The notes below the pieces were generated by a model, which saw only the letters and a list, made by a program, of their open reading frames with translations, was not told where the DNA came from and made no database searches. A DNA stretch of 64,000 nucleotides. Source: Bacteroides sp. CAG:770 (lineage in GTDB: Bacteria > Bacteroidota > Bacteroidia > Bacteroidales > UBA932). A program made the position numbers and the translations under genes. Of this stretch, positions 42,924 to 52,224 are shown piece after piece; within the stretch, counting starts at the first letter, position 1; each line of letters starts with the position of its first letter. The stretch spans positions 9,972 through 73,971 of the forward strand of contig FR890611.1 of assembly GCA_000435075.1 (NCBI GenBank). The letters run 5' to 3'.

Positions 42924-43166
42924 ATGGCAAAGGTTTGTCAAGTAACAGGAAGAAAGAGAATGATCGGCAACAATGTCGCTCACTCTAAGCTTCGCACCAA
43001 GAGAACATTCTCTTTGAACCTCAAGAACAAGAAGTTCTGGCTTGAGTCAGAGCAGAGGTTCGTCACCCTTAAAGTGACCTGCAAAGGTATCAGGCATATC
43101 GAGAAGAACGGTATCGAAAGCGTTCTCAGAGATGCTCAGAAGAAAGGATATATTAACCTTGTTTAA
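42924..43166 (+). CDS. rpmB: 50S ribosomal protein L28
   Basis: 80 residues. Typical start MAKVCQVTGRKRMIGNNVAHS and the RTFSLNLKNKKFW segment. Part of the large subunit near the exit site. Followed by rpmG after 11 bp, a usual pairing. Confidence 0.97.
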   Translation: MAKVCQVTGRKRMIGNNVAHSKLRTKRTFSLNLKNKKFWLESEQRFVTLKVTCKGIRHIEKNGIESVLRDAQKKGYINLV

Positions 43167-43177
43167 TTCGTAGGATT

Positions 43178-43366
43178 ATGGCAAAGAAAGCTAAAGGAAA
43201 CAGGGTGCAGGTCATCCTGGAGTGCACAGAGCAGAAAGAGAGCGGTGTACCGGGAATGTCAAGATACATTACCACAAAGAACAAGAAGAATACAACAGAG
43301 CGTCTTGAGCGTATGAAATATAACCCATACCTCCACAAGGTGACTCTTCATCGTGAGATTAAATAA
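43178..43366 (+). CDS. rpmG: 50S ribosomal protein L33
   Basis: 62 residues. L33 signature VILECTEQKESGVPGMSRYITTKNKKNTTERLERMKYNP. Only one cysteine remains, so this is the zinc-free form. Followed by the small DUF4295 gene after 15 bp. Confidence 0.97.
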   Translation: MAKKAKGNRVQVILECTEQKESGVPGMSRYITTKNKKNTTERLERMKYNPYLHKVTLHREIK

Positions 43367-43381
43367 TAAGGAGAACGGTTT

Positions 43382-43540
43382 ATGGCAAAGAAAGCAGTCG
43401 CAACCTTCGCCGCTAAAGCAGGCGCAAGAAGCATTGTTAAATGTATCCGTATGGACAAATCTCCAAAGACCGGTGCTTACGTCTTTGTAGAGCAGTTCGT
43501 AGATGCTGGCAAAGAGAAGGAATTCTTCGAGAAGAAGTAA
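43382..43540 (+). CDS. DUF4295 small basic protein
   Basis: 52 residues, below common gene-finding limits. Begins MAKKAVATFAAKAGARSIVK and ends in a charged EKEFFEKK tail. DUF4295 is a Bacteroidota-only family always found next to rpmG and ftsY, as here. Its size, charge and place make a ribosomal role likely; I recall a report of it as a ribosome component in a Flavobacterium structure but cannot verify that. Its terminator follows at 43562. Confidence 0.9.
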   Translation: MAKKAVATFAAKAGARSIVKCIRMDKSPKTGAYVFVEQFVDAGKEKEFFEKK

Positions 43541-43561
43541 TTTAAACTCGATTATATATTA

Positions 43562-43595
43562 GGGTGCAGTGTATTTTACGCTGCACCCTTTTTTG
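43562..43595 (+). terminator. Terminator of the rpmB operon
   Basis: GGGTGCAG (43562-43569) pairs perfectly with CTGCACCC (43581-43588), followed by a T tract that also forms part of the ftsY promoter. Confidence 0.9.
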
Positions 43596-43622
43596 TATTT
43601 GGACGTGAATTGATTATCTTTG
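43591..43622 (+). promoter_or_regulatory. ftsY promoter
   Basis: TTTTG (43591-43595), 19-base spacer, exact TATCTTTG (43615-43622). The predicted start of transcription is about 14 bp before the ATG at 43644. Confidence 0.65.
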
Positions 43623-43643
43623 TACGTTAAACTGCTCATTCTT

Positions 43644-44615
43644 ATGGGAATATTTGATAAAGGAGTAAAAAAAACCAACGAAGGCTTTTTCAAAAGGCTT
43701 TCCAGAGCGATTGTAGGCAAGTCGAGAGTTGATGACAGTGTCCTGGATGCAATAGAGGAAGCACTCATATCCTCAGATATGGGCGTTGACACCACATTGA
43801 AAATAATCGACAATCTCGAAGAGAGAGTGGAAAAGGACAAGTTCATGTCAATGACAGAACTGACCGAAATGCTCAGGGACGAGATTGCCAAACTTCTCGA
43901 CGTGGAAGGTGCTCCTGAACCTCAGGAAAAGTCTTCAGGCTGGTTCTCGGGAAAGAAAGAAGTTCTTCCTTACGATTTCACCAAGAAGCCTTATGTAATT
44001 CTGGTTGTCGGAGTAAATGGAGTCGGCAAGACTACGACCATCGGCAAACTTGCAGCTCGCCTCAAGGCCTCAGGAAAGAATGTCGTTCTGGGGGCTGCTG
44101 ACACTTTCCGTGCAGCTGCAGTCGAGCAGTTGCAGATATGGGCAGACAGGGCAGGCGTTTCCATCGTCAAGCAGGAAATGGGTTCGGACCCGGCTTCTGT
44201 GGCATACGATACCGTAAGTTCTGCAATTGCCAAGGGTGCAGACGTCGTTATCATCGACACTGCCGGCAGATTGCATAACAGGGTGAATCTCATGAATGAG
44301 CTCACGAAAATCAGAAATGTGATCCGTAAGGTGATACCTGATGCGCCTCATGAGGTAATGCTTGTATTGGATGGTTCTACAGGACAGAATGCCTACCAGC
44401 AGGCAAAGGAATTCTCGAAGGCGACTGACGTGAATTCATTGGCAATCACCAAATTGGACGGCTCGGCCAAGGGCGGTGTCGTTATCGGAATCGTCGACCA
44501 GCTTAAAGTCCCTATCAAGTTCATCGGAATCGGTGAGGGCATTGACGACCTGAAAGTCTTCGATAAAAAGGAATTCGCCGCCTCATTGTTCAATCCGGAA
44601 GACATTGACAAATAG
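43644..44615 (+). CDS. ftsY: Signal recognition particle receptor FtsY
   Basis: 323 residues from ATG 43644; an in-frame GTG upstream overlaps the promoter. N domain (about 20-90) then the SRP GTPase: GVNGVGKTTTIGKLA (G1), DTFRAAAVEQLQIW (G2), DTAGRLHN (G3), TKLDGSAKGG (G4) and IGIGEGIDDL. There is almost no acidic N-terminal A domain, usual in this phylum. It receives the SRP-ribosome complex at the membrane. Own promoter; monocistronic or joined with pheT. Confidence 0.96.
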   Translation: MGIFDKGVKKTNEGFFKRLSRAIVGKSRVDDSVLDAIEEALISSDMGVDTTLKIIDNLEERVEKDKFMSMTELTEMLRDEIAKLLDVEGAPEPQEKSSGWFSGKKEVLPYDFTKKPYVILVVGVNGVGKTTTIGKLAARLKASGKNVVLGAADTFRAAAVEQLQIWADRAGVSIVKQEMGSDPASVAYDTVSSAIAKGADVVIIDTAGRLHNRVNLMNELTKIRNVIRKVIPDAPHEVMLVLDGSTGQNAYQQAKEFSKATDVNSLAITKLDGSAKGGVVIGIVDQLKVPIKFIGIGEGIDDLKVFDKKEFAASLFNPEDIDK

Positions 44616-44675
44616 AAACATCAAGCGGCTTTTCAGAGTACGTGAACATTATATTGACAATTAACGATTATAAAT

Positions 44676-47120
44676 ATGAAACTTTCTTACAGTTGGCTTA
44701 AAAACTATCTTGAGTGCGACCTCACGCCGCAGCAGGTAGCTGATGCAATGACTTCCATCGGAATCGAGGTTGATTCTGTAGCGGAAGAAGAGGAAATCCC
44801 CGGCGGACTTGCCGGAGTGGTTGTCGCAGAGGTCGTTGAGTGCGAAGCGCATCCTAATTCAGATCATCTCCATATAACTAAGGTCAATGATGGTACAGGC
44901 GAACTCCTTACAGTTGTCTGTGGAGCCCCTAATGTGGCGGCCGGCCAGAAAGTTCTCTTTGCAAGGCTTGGAGCAGTCCTCCCGGGAGACTTCAAAATCA
45001 AGAAGTCCAAGATCCGCGGAGTCGAGTCTTTCGGTATGATCTGCGCTGAGGATGAACTCGGTATCGGAAACAGCCACGACGGAATCAAGGTTCTCCCTGA
45101 AGATGCTGTCGTAGGTACTTCCGCAAAGGAGTATCTCCACCTCAAGTCAGATGCTGTCATCGAATATGAGATTACTGCAAACCGTGTGGACGCTGCGTCA
45201 CATATCGGAGTAGCGAGAGACCTGTATGCATATCTCAGATTGAACAATATACCTTGCAAATTCGCATATCCTGATGTCTCCGCATTCAAGGACGGCGAGG
45301 GTGAAGGTGCGATTCCAGTCGAGGTGAGAGACTTCGAAGGTGCGCCTGAATATGAGGGAATCACCATCGAGGGCGTAAAGGTAGGACCTTCTCCGGAATG
45401 GCTCCAGAAGAAGCTTTTTGCCATCGGCCTGCACCCTATCAACAATATCGTCGATATTTCCAATTTCGTTCTCTTCGAAGTGGGCCAGCCGTTGCATACC
45501 TTTGATGCTGACGAGATTACCGGCGGGAAGGTAATAGTGAGAAGAGCGGAAGAAGGCGAGAAGATCGTTACACTCGACGGAGTGGAGAGAACCCTTCATG
45601 CCAATGATATGGTGATTGCCAATGCTGACGGCCCGATGTGTATCGCGGGAGTATTCGGCGGTGAAAAGTCCGGTGTTACCGAGAAGACTGTCAATGTCTT
45701 TGTGGAGAGCGCTTATTTCGACCCTCATTCAATCCGCAAGACATCCAAAACCCATGGCATCCAGACAGATGCGTCATTCAGATACGAGAGAGGTGCCGAC
45801 CCTGGAATCATTCCTTTTGCCGCGAAGAGGGCCGCATTGCTGATTCTCGAACTTGCCGGCGGACATATCAAGGGAAAGACTCGGATTTCTTACCCTCAGC
45901 CTATAGAGAAGAAAGTCATTGACCTGGATTATGACAGAATCGAGGCTTTCATCGGAAAGAAACTCGGTCATGATGTCATTGAAAACATTCTGACATACCT
46001 TGCTTATGACTTTATCGAGAAGAGACCTGGCGGTGCCAAGGTTGCTGCTCCGTCATATATGATTGACGTTTATCGTGAGTGTGATGTAGTAGAGGAAATC
46101 CTTCGCATCTACAGCTACAATAACATTGAACTTCCTCAGCACATGAAGATGTCTGTGGGAACAACTCCTGACCCGGATCCGGAGGCAACTAGGAACTACA
46201 TTTCCAACTTCCTCGTTGCGGACGGTTTCGTTGAGACCATGAACAACTCCCTGACAAAGGGTGCATATTATTCAGGACTCCAGACATTCCCTGAGGAAAG
46301 GTGCGTGAAAATTGTGAATCCGTTGAGTTCTGACCTCAATGTCATGAGACAGACCCTGATTCTGAACGGTCTCGAGGTTATCGCATACAATGTAAACAGA
46401 CAGATCAGCTCACTCCGTACATTTGAGTATGGTTCTGTATATCAGAGACTTCCGGGTACGGACGGCAAGACGCTCGCTTCTTATGAGGAGCACCAGTGCT
46501 TTGCAATGTTCCTTTCAGGTCCAAATGCCAAGTCTTGGCGTATGGGCGAGCAGAAAGGCAATTATTTCCAGCTGAAGGGCTACTTCGAGCAGCTTTGCAG
46601 ACGTTATGCCATCGACCTCTATACCATGGAGACTGAGGCTGCTCCATCTGATATTTTCAGCGAGGGAATCGTTTACCGTCTGCCTGGAACACACGAGGTA
46701 TTTGCGACATTGGGTACCGTTTCTCCTGCATTGGCAAAGAAATTCGATGTGCGTCAGCCGGTATTTGCGGTCGAGATTGTATGGCAGGTTCTCCTGAAAC
46801 TCATCGCAAGAGTGAAAGTGAAGTTCCAGGAATTGCCTAAGTTCCCGGAGGTGAGACGTGACCTCGCATTGCTTATCGACGAGTCTGTTTCCTATGCCGA
46901 TCTTTCCCGCGCAGCCCACAAGGCAGTGAAGAAGATTCTCAAGCAGGTTACATTGTTCGACGTATATAGAGGAGACAAGATACCTGAAGGCAAGAAGCAG
47001 TATGCATTGAACTTCGTCCTCCAGGATCCTGACAAGACATTGACAGACAATGAGGTGGAGAAGGCTATGGATCGTCTTCTCGCTACATTCCAGAACTCTT
47101 TCGGTGCGACATTGAGGTAA
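44676..47120 (+). CDS. pheT: Phenylalanine--tRNA ligase beta subunit
   Basis: 814 residues, full length. tRNA-binding EMAP-like domain (about 40-150), B3/B4 editing domain (about 210-390), B5 domain (about 405-475), a catalytic-like core and the C-terminal ferredoxin-fold anticodon-binding domain (about 715-814; LPKFPEVRRDLALLIDESV). It pairs with PheS, whose gene is not in the window. 60 bp after ftsY. Confidence 0.97.
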   Translation: MKLSYSWLKNYLECDLTPQQVADAMTSIGIEVDSVAEEEEIPGGLAGVVVAEVVECEAHPNSDHLHITKVNDGTGELLTVVCGAPNVAAGQKVLFARLGAVLPGDFKIKKSKIRGVESFGMICAEDELGIGNSHDGIKVLPEDAVVGTSAKEYLHLKSDAVIEYEITANRVDAASHIGVARDLYAYLRLNNIPCKFAYPDVSAFKDGEGEGAIPVEVRDFEGAPEYEGITIEGVKVGPSPEWLQKKLFAIGLHPINNIVDISNFVLFEVGQPLHTFDADEITGGKVIVRRAEEGEKIVTLDGVERTLHANDMVIANADGPMCIAGVFGGEKSGVTEKTVNVFVESAYFDPHSIRKTSKTHGIQTDASFRYERGADPGIIPFAAKRAALLILELAGGHIKGKTRISYPQPIEKKVIDLDYDRIEAFIGKKLGHDVIENILTYLAYDFIEKRPGGAKVAAPSYMIDVYRECDVVEEILRIYSYNNIELPQHMKMSVGTTPDPDPEATRNYISNFLVADGFVETMNNSLTKGAYYSGLQTFPEERCVKIVNPLSSDLNVMRQTLILNGLEVIAYNVNRQISSLRTFEYGSVYQRLPGTDGKTLASYEEHQCFAMFLSGPNAKSWRMGEQKGNYFQLKGYFEQLCRRYAIDLYTMETEAAPSDIFSEGIVYRLPGTHEVFATLGTVSPALAKKFDVRQPVFAVEIVWQVLLKLIARVKVKFQELPKFPEVRRDLALLIDESVSYADLSRAAHKAVKKILKQVTLFDVYRGDKIPEGKKQYALNFVLQDPDKTLTDNEVEKAMDRLLATFQNSFGATLR

Positions 47121-47154
47121 CTCGGAGCTTGTATCTGGATAACTTGAAGAGGTA

Positions 47155-47874
47155 ATGCCGATGAAAAGAATCTTTCGGATTGTATTGACAGCCTTTGTGG
47201 TTTTGATGGCTTTCTCATGCAGCAGGCAGGGGCGAGTCATTCCTAGTCATAAGATGGCACGTATTTATGCGGATATGCTTGTGAGGGACCAGTGGCTTCT
47301 GAACAATTCGGATTGGTTTGGCCGGGCGGACACGTCGCTCGTTTATGAGCCTATCCTCAGGAAATATGGATATACCACGATGGATTATGTCCATAGCGTG
47401 GCCCATTATATGGAGAACCCTGAAGATCTGGGAAAGATTTTCGGCGAGACGAAGGATATCATTGATGCCCATATCAAGGAACTTACGGCTGAATCCAGGG
47501 CGAAAGCGCGTCTTGACAGCATCCTCCGTGCCATCGAGGCCAGTCCTCACAGGAGGGCTCCTCTGTATCTGGATATGGACAGCGACTCGATTCGCCTTGA
47601 TACCGTTGCGGTTGACATTGACACTAACGGTATTCTTGTGTGGAAGAGGATTCTGCTTGACACGTTGTACAAGGGACCTCAGATGGTCATAAGGTCGGAG
47701 CGTGATTCCATTGCAAGGGCCGATTCAGTCAGGGCCGCGAAGGCCGACTCTCTGGAGAAACTGAAACTGTCCAGGCCTATCAAGATCAATGTCCCCCCGA
47801 AGAGATTTCCGAAGCCCGAAAGACCTGTATCGCCATCACTAAAATTGAGAATTAATGAGAAGAATATCAGCTAA
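47155..47874 (+). CDS. DUF4296 lipoprotein
   Basis: 239 residues (ATG 47155 or 47161). Lipobox AFSC (Cys22). The DUF4296 region (about 30-120) has IPSHKMARIYADMLVRDQWL and a helical pattern; the C-terminal part has a Lys/Arg/Asp-rich helix and a proline-rich end. A conserved Bacteroidota lipoprotein of unknown function, often beside amidohydrolase and radical SAM genes as here. Its end overlaps the amidohydrolase start by 20 bp. Confidence 0.85.
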   Translation: MPMKRIFRIVLTAFVVLMAFSCSRQGRVIPSHKMARIYADMLVRDQWLLNNSDWFGRADTSLVYEPILRKYGYTTMDYVHSVAHYMENPEDLGKIFGETKDIIDAHIKELTAESRAKARLDSILRAIEASPHRRAPLYLDMDSDSIRLDTVAVDIDTNGILVWKRILLDTLYKGPQMVIRSERDSIARADSVRAAKADSLEKLKLSRPIKINVPPKRFPKPERPVSPSLKLRINEKNIS

Positions 47875-49042
47875 ATACCTTTATACCAATGATTCTGAGG
47901 CACCGCTCATGAACGGTTACGTTGTTCTTGACGATAACGGAACTGTCGTGGGGATCGGAGTGAGTGAAGATCCTGCGGCGGAGCCCGAGTACTATGACGG
48001 AGCGATTGTCCCTGGATTTGTCAATGCCCATTGCCATCTTGAATTGTCGTACCTGAAGGGAAAATTCCGCAAGGGTACCGGAATGGCGGGTTTCATTGAC
48101 CAGATCAATGCCATGAGGGATACATCTTCCATGGAGGAAAAGAAGGCTGACATCGAGTATTGGCTGGATACGATGTGGAACAGGGGTGTTTCGGCGATGG
48201 CTGACATCTCCAACTGCAGCGATTCTTTCGAGGCCAAGTCGAAGTCACCGATGTTTACAAGGACATTCCTTGAGGTGTTCGGAACTGAGCCTGAGGATTG
48301 CGACAATGTTATGAATGGAGTCAGGAAACTCGCGGAAGTTGCTGAAGGATACGGCATTGCAGCATCGCCTACTCCTCATGCATGCTATACGATGAGTCCT
48401 GAACTTGTGACTGCCGTTTCTGCGGAGGGCTTGAAGTCAGGATATCTGTCATTCCATAGTGAGGAGACTCAGGAAGAGGAAGATATGATGATTTCAGGAA
48501 CAGGTGCGATGTATGAGAACCGCAAACGTGCCGGAATGAGCATGCCTCCTGTGACCGGAAAGTCATCATTGCTTTATTTTATTGACAGACTTGAACATGC
48601 GCATCCTGCTCCGTTTGACGAACATATCCTGCTGGTGCATGAGTGCTGTATGAACCAGGAGGGAATAGATGCCGTGAAGAAGGTCATGAATCATCCTTTC
48701 GTGGCGTTGTGTCCTTGTTCCAACATATTTATCCACAATGCGTTGCCTCCAGTTGAACTGATGAGGAAGTCGGGACTTAAGCTGACGGTCGGCACGGATT
48801 CCCTGTCAAGCAATGATGACCTTGACATGGTGCGTGAAATCTTCTGTCTTCAGGAGAATTTCCCTGAAGTTCCGCTTGCTGAGATTATATTCTGGGCGAC
48901 TGCGAATGGTGCCGAATTTATCGGAAAAGGAAAAGAATTAGGATATATCAGGAAAGATTTCAGACCTGGTATCGTATTTATTAATCATATAGGAAAAGAT
49001 GGCAGGCTCACAACTGCCAGCGTTTCCAGACGAATAGTATAG
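47855..49042 (+). CDS. Amidohydrolase-superfamily deaminase-like protein
   Basis: 395 residues. Metal-binding residues of the cytosine deaminase/aminohydrolase branch: PGFVNAHCHLELS (His59, His61), FHSEETQEEE, LLVHECC and the catalytic aspartate in VGTDSLSSNDDLDM. It resembles S-adenosylhomocysteine or guanine-type deaminases; substrate not determinable. Translation may be coupled to the DUF4296 gene (20-bp overlap) and the radical SAM gene starts 2 bp later. Confidence 0.85.
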   Translation: MRRISAKYLYTNDSEAPLMNGYVVLDDNGTVVGIGVSEDPAAEPEYYDGAIVPGFVNAHCHLELSYLKGKFRKGTGMAGFIDQINAMRDTSSMEEKKADIEYWLDTMWNRGVSAMADISNCSDSFEAKSKSPMFTRTFLEVFGTEPEDCDNVMNGVRKLAEVAEGYGIAASPTPHACYTMSPELVTAVSAEGLKSGYLSFHSEETQEEEDMMISGTGAMYENRKRAGMSMPPVTGKSSLLYFIDRLEHAHPAPFDEHILLVHECCMNQEGIDAVKKVMNHPFVALCPCSNIFIHNALPPVELMRKSGLKLTVGTDSLSSNDDLDMVREIFCLQENFPEVPLAEIIFWATANGAEFIGKGKELGYIRKDFRPGIVFINHIGKDGRLTTASVSRRIV

Positions 49043-49044
49043 TT

Positions 49045-49800
49045 ATGTTGAGGGAGAAAATAGTTTTCGGACCGATTTTCAGCAGAAGACTGGGATCTTC
49101 GCTGGGGATTAATCTTCTTCCGGAAGAGGGAAAGCTTTGTAATTTCGACTGCGTCTATTGCGAATGCGGCTGGAATCGCGACGGAAGGGGAGATATCCGG
49201 ATTCCGTCTGCGGAAGACTTGCGTAAAGCATTGGAACTCAAGCTTGAAGAGTGTAAGGCATCTGGCATTGGCATTGACTCCATCACTTTCTCTGGTGACG
49301 GTGAGTCGACATTGAACCCTCAGTTCCCGGAGATGGTCGACGTGACTATTGAACTCCGCGACCGTTATTATCCGAAGTCGGTGATATCGGTACTTACCAA
49401 TGCTACCAGAATTTGCAGACCTGAGGTCCGCAAGGCATTGATGAAGGTGGACAATGCTATTCTGAAACTTGATGCATCATCTGACAGGATGGTGGAGATG
49501 ATAAATCAGCCTGCTTGCGATTATTCGGTCAGGGATATTGTTGAAGATATGAAACTGTTTGATGGTCAGTTCATCATGCAGACAATGTTCTTGCGTTTCC
49601 CTGGATTTGATTCTCTGGAACCGGAGAATCTGAAAAACTGGATGGACATCGTCAGAGAAGTGAAACCACGTGAGGTGATGGCATATACATTGGACCGTCC
49701 GGCTCCTGCAGAAGGGCTCGAGAAGGTTCATCCGGATGAAATGAAACGTGCTTTGCAGCCGTTGATTGACGAGGGCTTCAAGGTGCAGATTAAAGGATAA
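49045..49800 (+). CDS. Radical SAM protein
   Basis: 251 residues. The iron-sulfur cluster motif CNFDCVYC (Cys32, 36 and 39) follows the early GSSLGINLLP segment, then the S-adenosylmethionine-binding SFSGDGESTLNPQF. No extra C-terminal cluster domain. This compact type is seen in radical SAM enzymes with unknown substrates near housekeeping genes. Two bp after the amidohydrolase, 13 bp before deoC, so cotranscription is likely. Confidence 0.9.
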   Translation: MLREKIVFGPIFSRRLGSSLGINLLPEEGKLCNFDCVYCECGWNRDGRGDIRIPSAEDLRKALELKLEECKASGIGIDSITFSGDGESTLNPQFPEMVDVTIELRDRYYPKSVISVLTNATRICRPEVRKALMKVDNAILKLDASSDRMVEMINQPACDYSVRDIVEDMKLFDGQFIMQTMFLRFPGFDSLEPENLKNWMDIVREVKPREVMAYTLDRPAPAEGLEKVHPDEMKRALQPLIDEGFKVQIKG

Positions 49801-49813
49801 AACTAATAATATT

Positions 49814-50707
49814 ATGAGTGAATTATATTTGAATTACGGTTATTCACCTGATAAGGAGGCTATTGACAGAAGCCTTGACCTTATCGCTTCCAATCTTGAG
49901 AATGTCGTTTCCGAGTCTGTTCTCAGGGACTGCTTCTCATACATGGACCTCACCTCGCTCAAGACGACTGACGGTGTGGCCAGCATTACTAAACTTATCG
50001 ACAAGGTGAATTCTTACAGGGAGACATATCCTAACTATCCTCTCCCTGCTTCAGTCTGCGTTTATCCTAACCTCGTTCACGTCATAAAGGAGAAACGTAA
50101 TGACCAGGCGCTTCATGCGACTGCTGTGGCAGGTTGTTTCCCGACATCACAGTCCTTTGTGGAAATCAAGGCTGCAGAGTGTGCGATGGCAGTGGAAGCC
50201 GGTGCTGACGAGATTGATATCGTATTGGCACTCAATGCTTTCATGGAAGGAAACTATGAGGCTGCCGCTGACGAAATCAGAGCTTGTAGGAAGGCAGTGG
50301 ATGAGGCTGGTGCGCGTGAAGGCCGCAAGGTCGTTCTCAAGGTCATCATCGAGAGCGGCGTTCTCGCAACTCCTGAAAGAATCGCTGATGCTTCGTTCCT
50401 CGCTATGGAATGCGGCGCAGACTTCATCAAGACCTCTACCGGAAAGGTTGATGTCAATGCTACTCCGATGGCTGCTTACGTCATGTGCGAGTGCATCCGC
50501 AAGTTCTACGAGAAGACAGGCCGCAAGGTCGGTTTCAAGGCTGCCGGTGGTGTTTCCACGGTGATGGATGCCATTTGCTACTATTCGATTGTGTCAGCCG
50601 TTCTCGGAAATGAGTGGCTTAATCCTACACTTTTCCGCTTCGGCGTAAGCCGTCTTGCAAATAACCTGATGTCTGCCATCGAGCAGAAGACTGTGGCTTA
50701 TTTCTAG
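49814..50707 (+). CDS. deoC: Deoxyribose-phosphate aldolase
   Basis: 297 residues from ATG 49814; the open frame before it overlaps the radical SAM gene. Class I aldolase: LKVIIESGVL holds one active-site lysine, and ADFIKTSTGKVDVNAT the Schiff-base lysine; GFKAAGGV closes the barrel. It splits 2-deoxyribose-5-phosphate to glyceraldehyde-3-phosphate and acetaldehyde, in deoxynucleoside breakdown. Ends at a strong terminator. Confidence 0.95.
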   Translation: MSELYLNYGYSPDKEAIDRSLDLIASNLENVVSESVLRDCFSYMDLTSLKTTDGVASITKLIDKVNSYRETYPNYPLPASVCVYPNLVHVIKEKRNDQALHATAVAGCFPTSQSFVEIKAAECAMAVEAGADEIDIVLALNAFMEGNYEAAADEIRACRKAVDEAGAREGRKVVLKVIIESGVLATPERIADASFLAMECGADFIKTSTGKVDVNATPMAAYVMCECIRKFYEKTGRKVGFKAAGGVSTVMDAICYYSIVSAVLGNEWLNPTLFRFGVSRLANNLMSAIEQKTVAYF

Positions 50708-50730
50708 ACGTCAGCCTGATTATATATTAA

Positions 50731-50766
50731 AAACGGAGCCTGAGATTGTCTCAGACTCCGTTTTTT
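50731..50766. terminator. Bidirectional terminator between deoC and the histidine phosphatase
   Basis: AAACGGAGCCTGAGA pairs with TCTCAGACTCCGTTT (one mismatch). T runs follow on both strands (50761-50766 on plus; GTTTTTAA on minus), so it serves both convergent genes. Confidence 0.85.
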
Positions 50767-50803
50767 CGATTTATATGCCGGCGGTGTTGCCTGTTTTGGC
50801 GCC

Positions 50804-52075
50804 CTACAGCAAACCTTCAAGATATTCTCTCAATTCGCTCCAATGATAGTACGGACCGACTGCAGTCTTCAATGCCGGGATACTCGTTTCCTTCTCATTG
50901 TTGAGGAGTTTGACCAGGATGTCTCCCTTTTTGTTGTGATAGAATACCATCTGGAAATTGGTTCCCATCGGAATCCTGTCGTAGGTTGTCCACGAATCAT
51001 GGATGCCGTCCATAGGCCGTCTCACATTGTAATTCTCCAGGCCTATGAGACCATAGAACGGAAGGATGCCGGTATCATGTCCGAAACGTAGGTCCGCTGC
51101 TCTTCCGCTGCCGTTTTCAAGGGCTGCATCAGCCTTCTTCAGGAAATCTCTCAACAGGTCCTTGGCCGCGTCAGAACTGATTTGTCCGTATTCCTTCGAG
51201 TTTCCGAACTGACCGTAGAACTTGTCTGAACGAATCGCAGTCTGCTCTGCAAGTTCCTCTGCATCAAGATATTTGAAAAGGTCAATGTTAAGAAAATCCA
51301 GACATTGGCAGATGGATCCTACCATAGCTATGGATTTGCAGAATTCTAACGGATCTGAAACGGCCTCGATTCCTTTTTCTTTGTCTGTGAAAATACTTTC
51401 CATGAGTTTGTCTGCATGACAGGTAGCGCTTCTTACTGAATCTTCATAGTGATTGCACTCCTCCCTCATTTGTTTGTCACCTACTGACTTGGCAAGATAT
51501 CTGAAATATCTCTGGCCTGTTGCGAAACTGAACTGCAATGACGGATTCTCCTCCTTGAGTTCAGTCGTGAAGTTGGCCATGCTGATGATGCATCTCGGGA
51601 TATCGCTGGATACGCAGTCGACTTCTTTGCGGTCCTTGGAGTTGAAAGCCTGCGGGAATCTTTCATACATTCTTTCCGCGATTCCCCTGTGCTCCCTTGC
51701 TCCTCTTGGCGAAAGTTCTCCTTCCATGCCGTCGTGCTCTTTCAATACAGCGAAAAAGTCGTTGTAGAGTTGCATTCCAGTCTCATTCAGGATGCCTTCT
51801 TCCTTGGCCTTGCGGAGTCCCTGTTCGCCATAGTTGAAGTATCTCAATGATGTGTGGTATCTCGACCCGTGCCGTCCATAATGAGAAATGTAGAATGGGG
51901 TGTAGCCTTTCGGCGCGGGTGTGTCGGAGAGGTCTTCATAGTGGTATGGATGATAGACTCCGGCTGCGATTTCCTTGTCTTTCGCTACACGTTCCGTGTA
52001 TGTCTGGGCGTCGGCAAAGATGCTGAAAGCCAGCAAAAGTGTCGAAAATGTTAAGATTTTGTTACAGAGCTTCAT
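50804..52075 (-). CDS. Secreted histidine-type phosphatase (MINPP/phytase-like)
   Basis: 423 residues with a signal peptide ending at ADAQ (about 1-24). Histidine phosphatase clade 2: catalytic SHYGRHGSRY (His69) and the HD-type proton donor in RFGHDTGILPF (near residue 335). Related Bacteroides proteins are multiple inositol polyphosphate phosphatases that degrade phytate; phytase activity is likely but not certain. Monocistronic with a good promoter upstream. Confidence 0.85.
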   Translation of the reverse strand: MKLCNKILTFSTLLLAFSIFADAQTYTERVAKDKEIAAGVYHPYHYEDLSDTPAPKGYTPFYISHYGRHGSRYHTSLRYFNYGEQGLRKAKEEGILNETGMQLYNDFFAVLKEHDGMEGELSPRGAREHRGIAERMYERFPQAFNSKDRKEVDCVSSDIPRCIISMANFTTELKEENPSLQFSFATGQRYFRYLAKSVGDKQMREECNHYEDSVRSATCHADKLMESIFTDKEKGIEAVSDPLEFCKSIAMVGSICQCLDFLNIDLFKYLDAEELAEQTAIRSDKFYGQFGNSKEYGQISSDAAKDLLRDFLKKADAALENGSGRAADLRFGHDTGILPFYGLIGLENYNVRRPMDGIHDSWTTYDRIPMGTNFQMVFYHNKKGDILVKLLNNEKETSIPALKTAVGPYYHWSELREYLEGLL

Positions 52076-52100
52076 TTTTTTGATGTAAATATGTCCATTG

Positions 52101-52132
52101 CAAAGTTAGGAAATCTGCCCTGTAATAGCAAG
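52101..52132 (-). promoter_or_regulatory. Promoter of the histidine phosphatase
   Basis: On the minus strand, CTTG (52132-52129), 20-base spacer, exact TAACTTTG (52108-52101), about 26 bp before the start codon. Confidence 0.6.
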
Positions 52133-52163
52133 AAAGCCGGAATATTGAGAAAAAGCAATTTCA

Positions 52164-52196
52164 TTTTTTGAAAATGGTTTTGTCGGGATAATTTTG
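52164..52196 (+). promoter_or_regulatory. Promoter of the metalloprotease-like gene
   Basis: TTTTTTG (52164-52170), 18-base spacer, exact TAATTTTG (52189-52196). The predicted transcript start falls after the GTG at 52201, which favours ATG 52225 as start. Confidence 0.6.
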
Positions 52197-52224
52197 CCAC
52201 GTGACCAAAAATAATAATGACACC

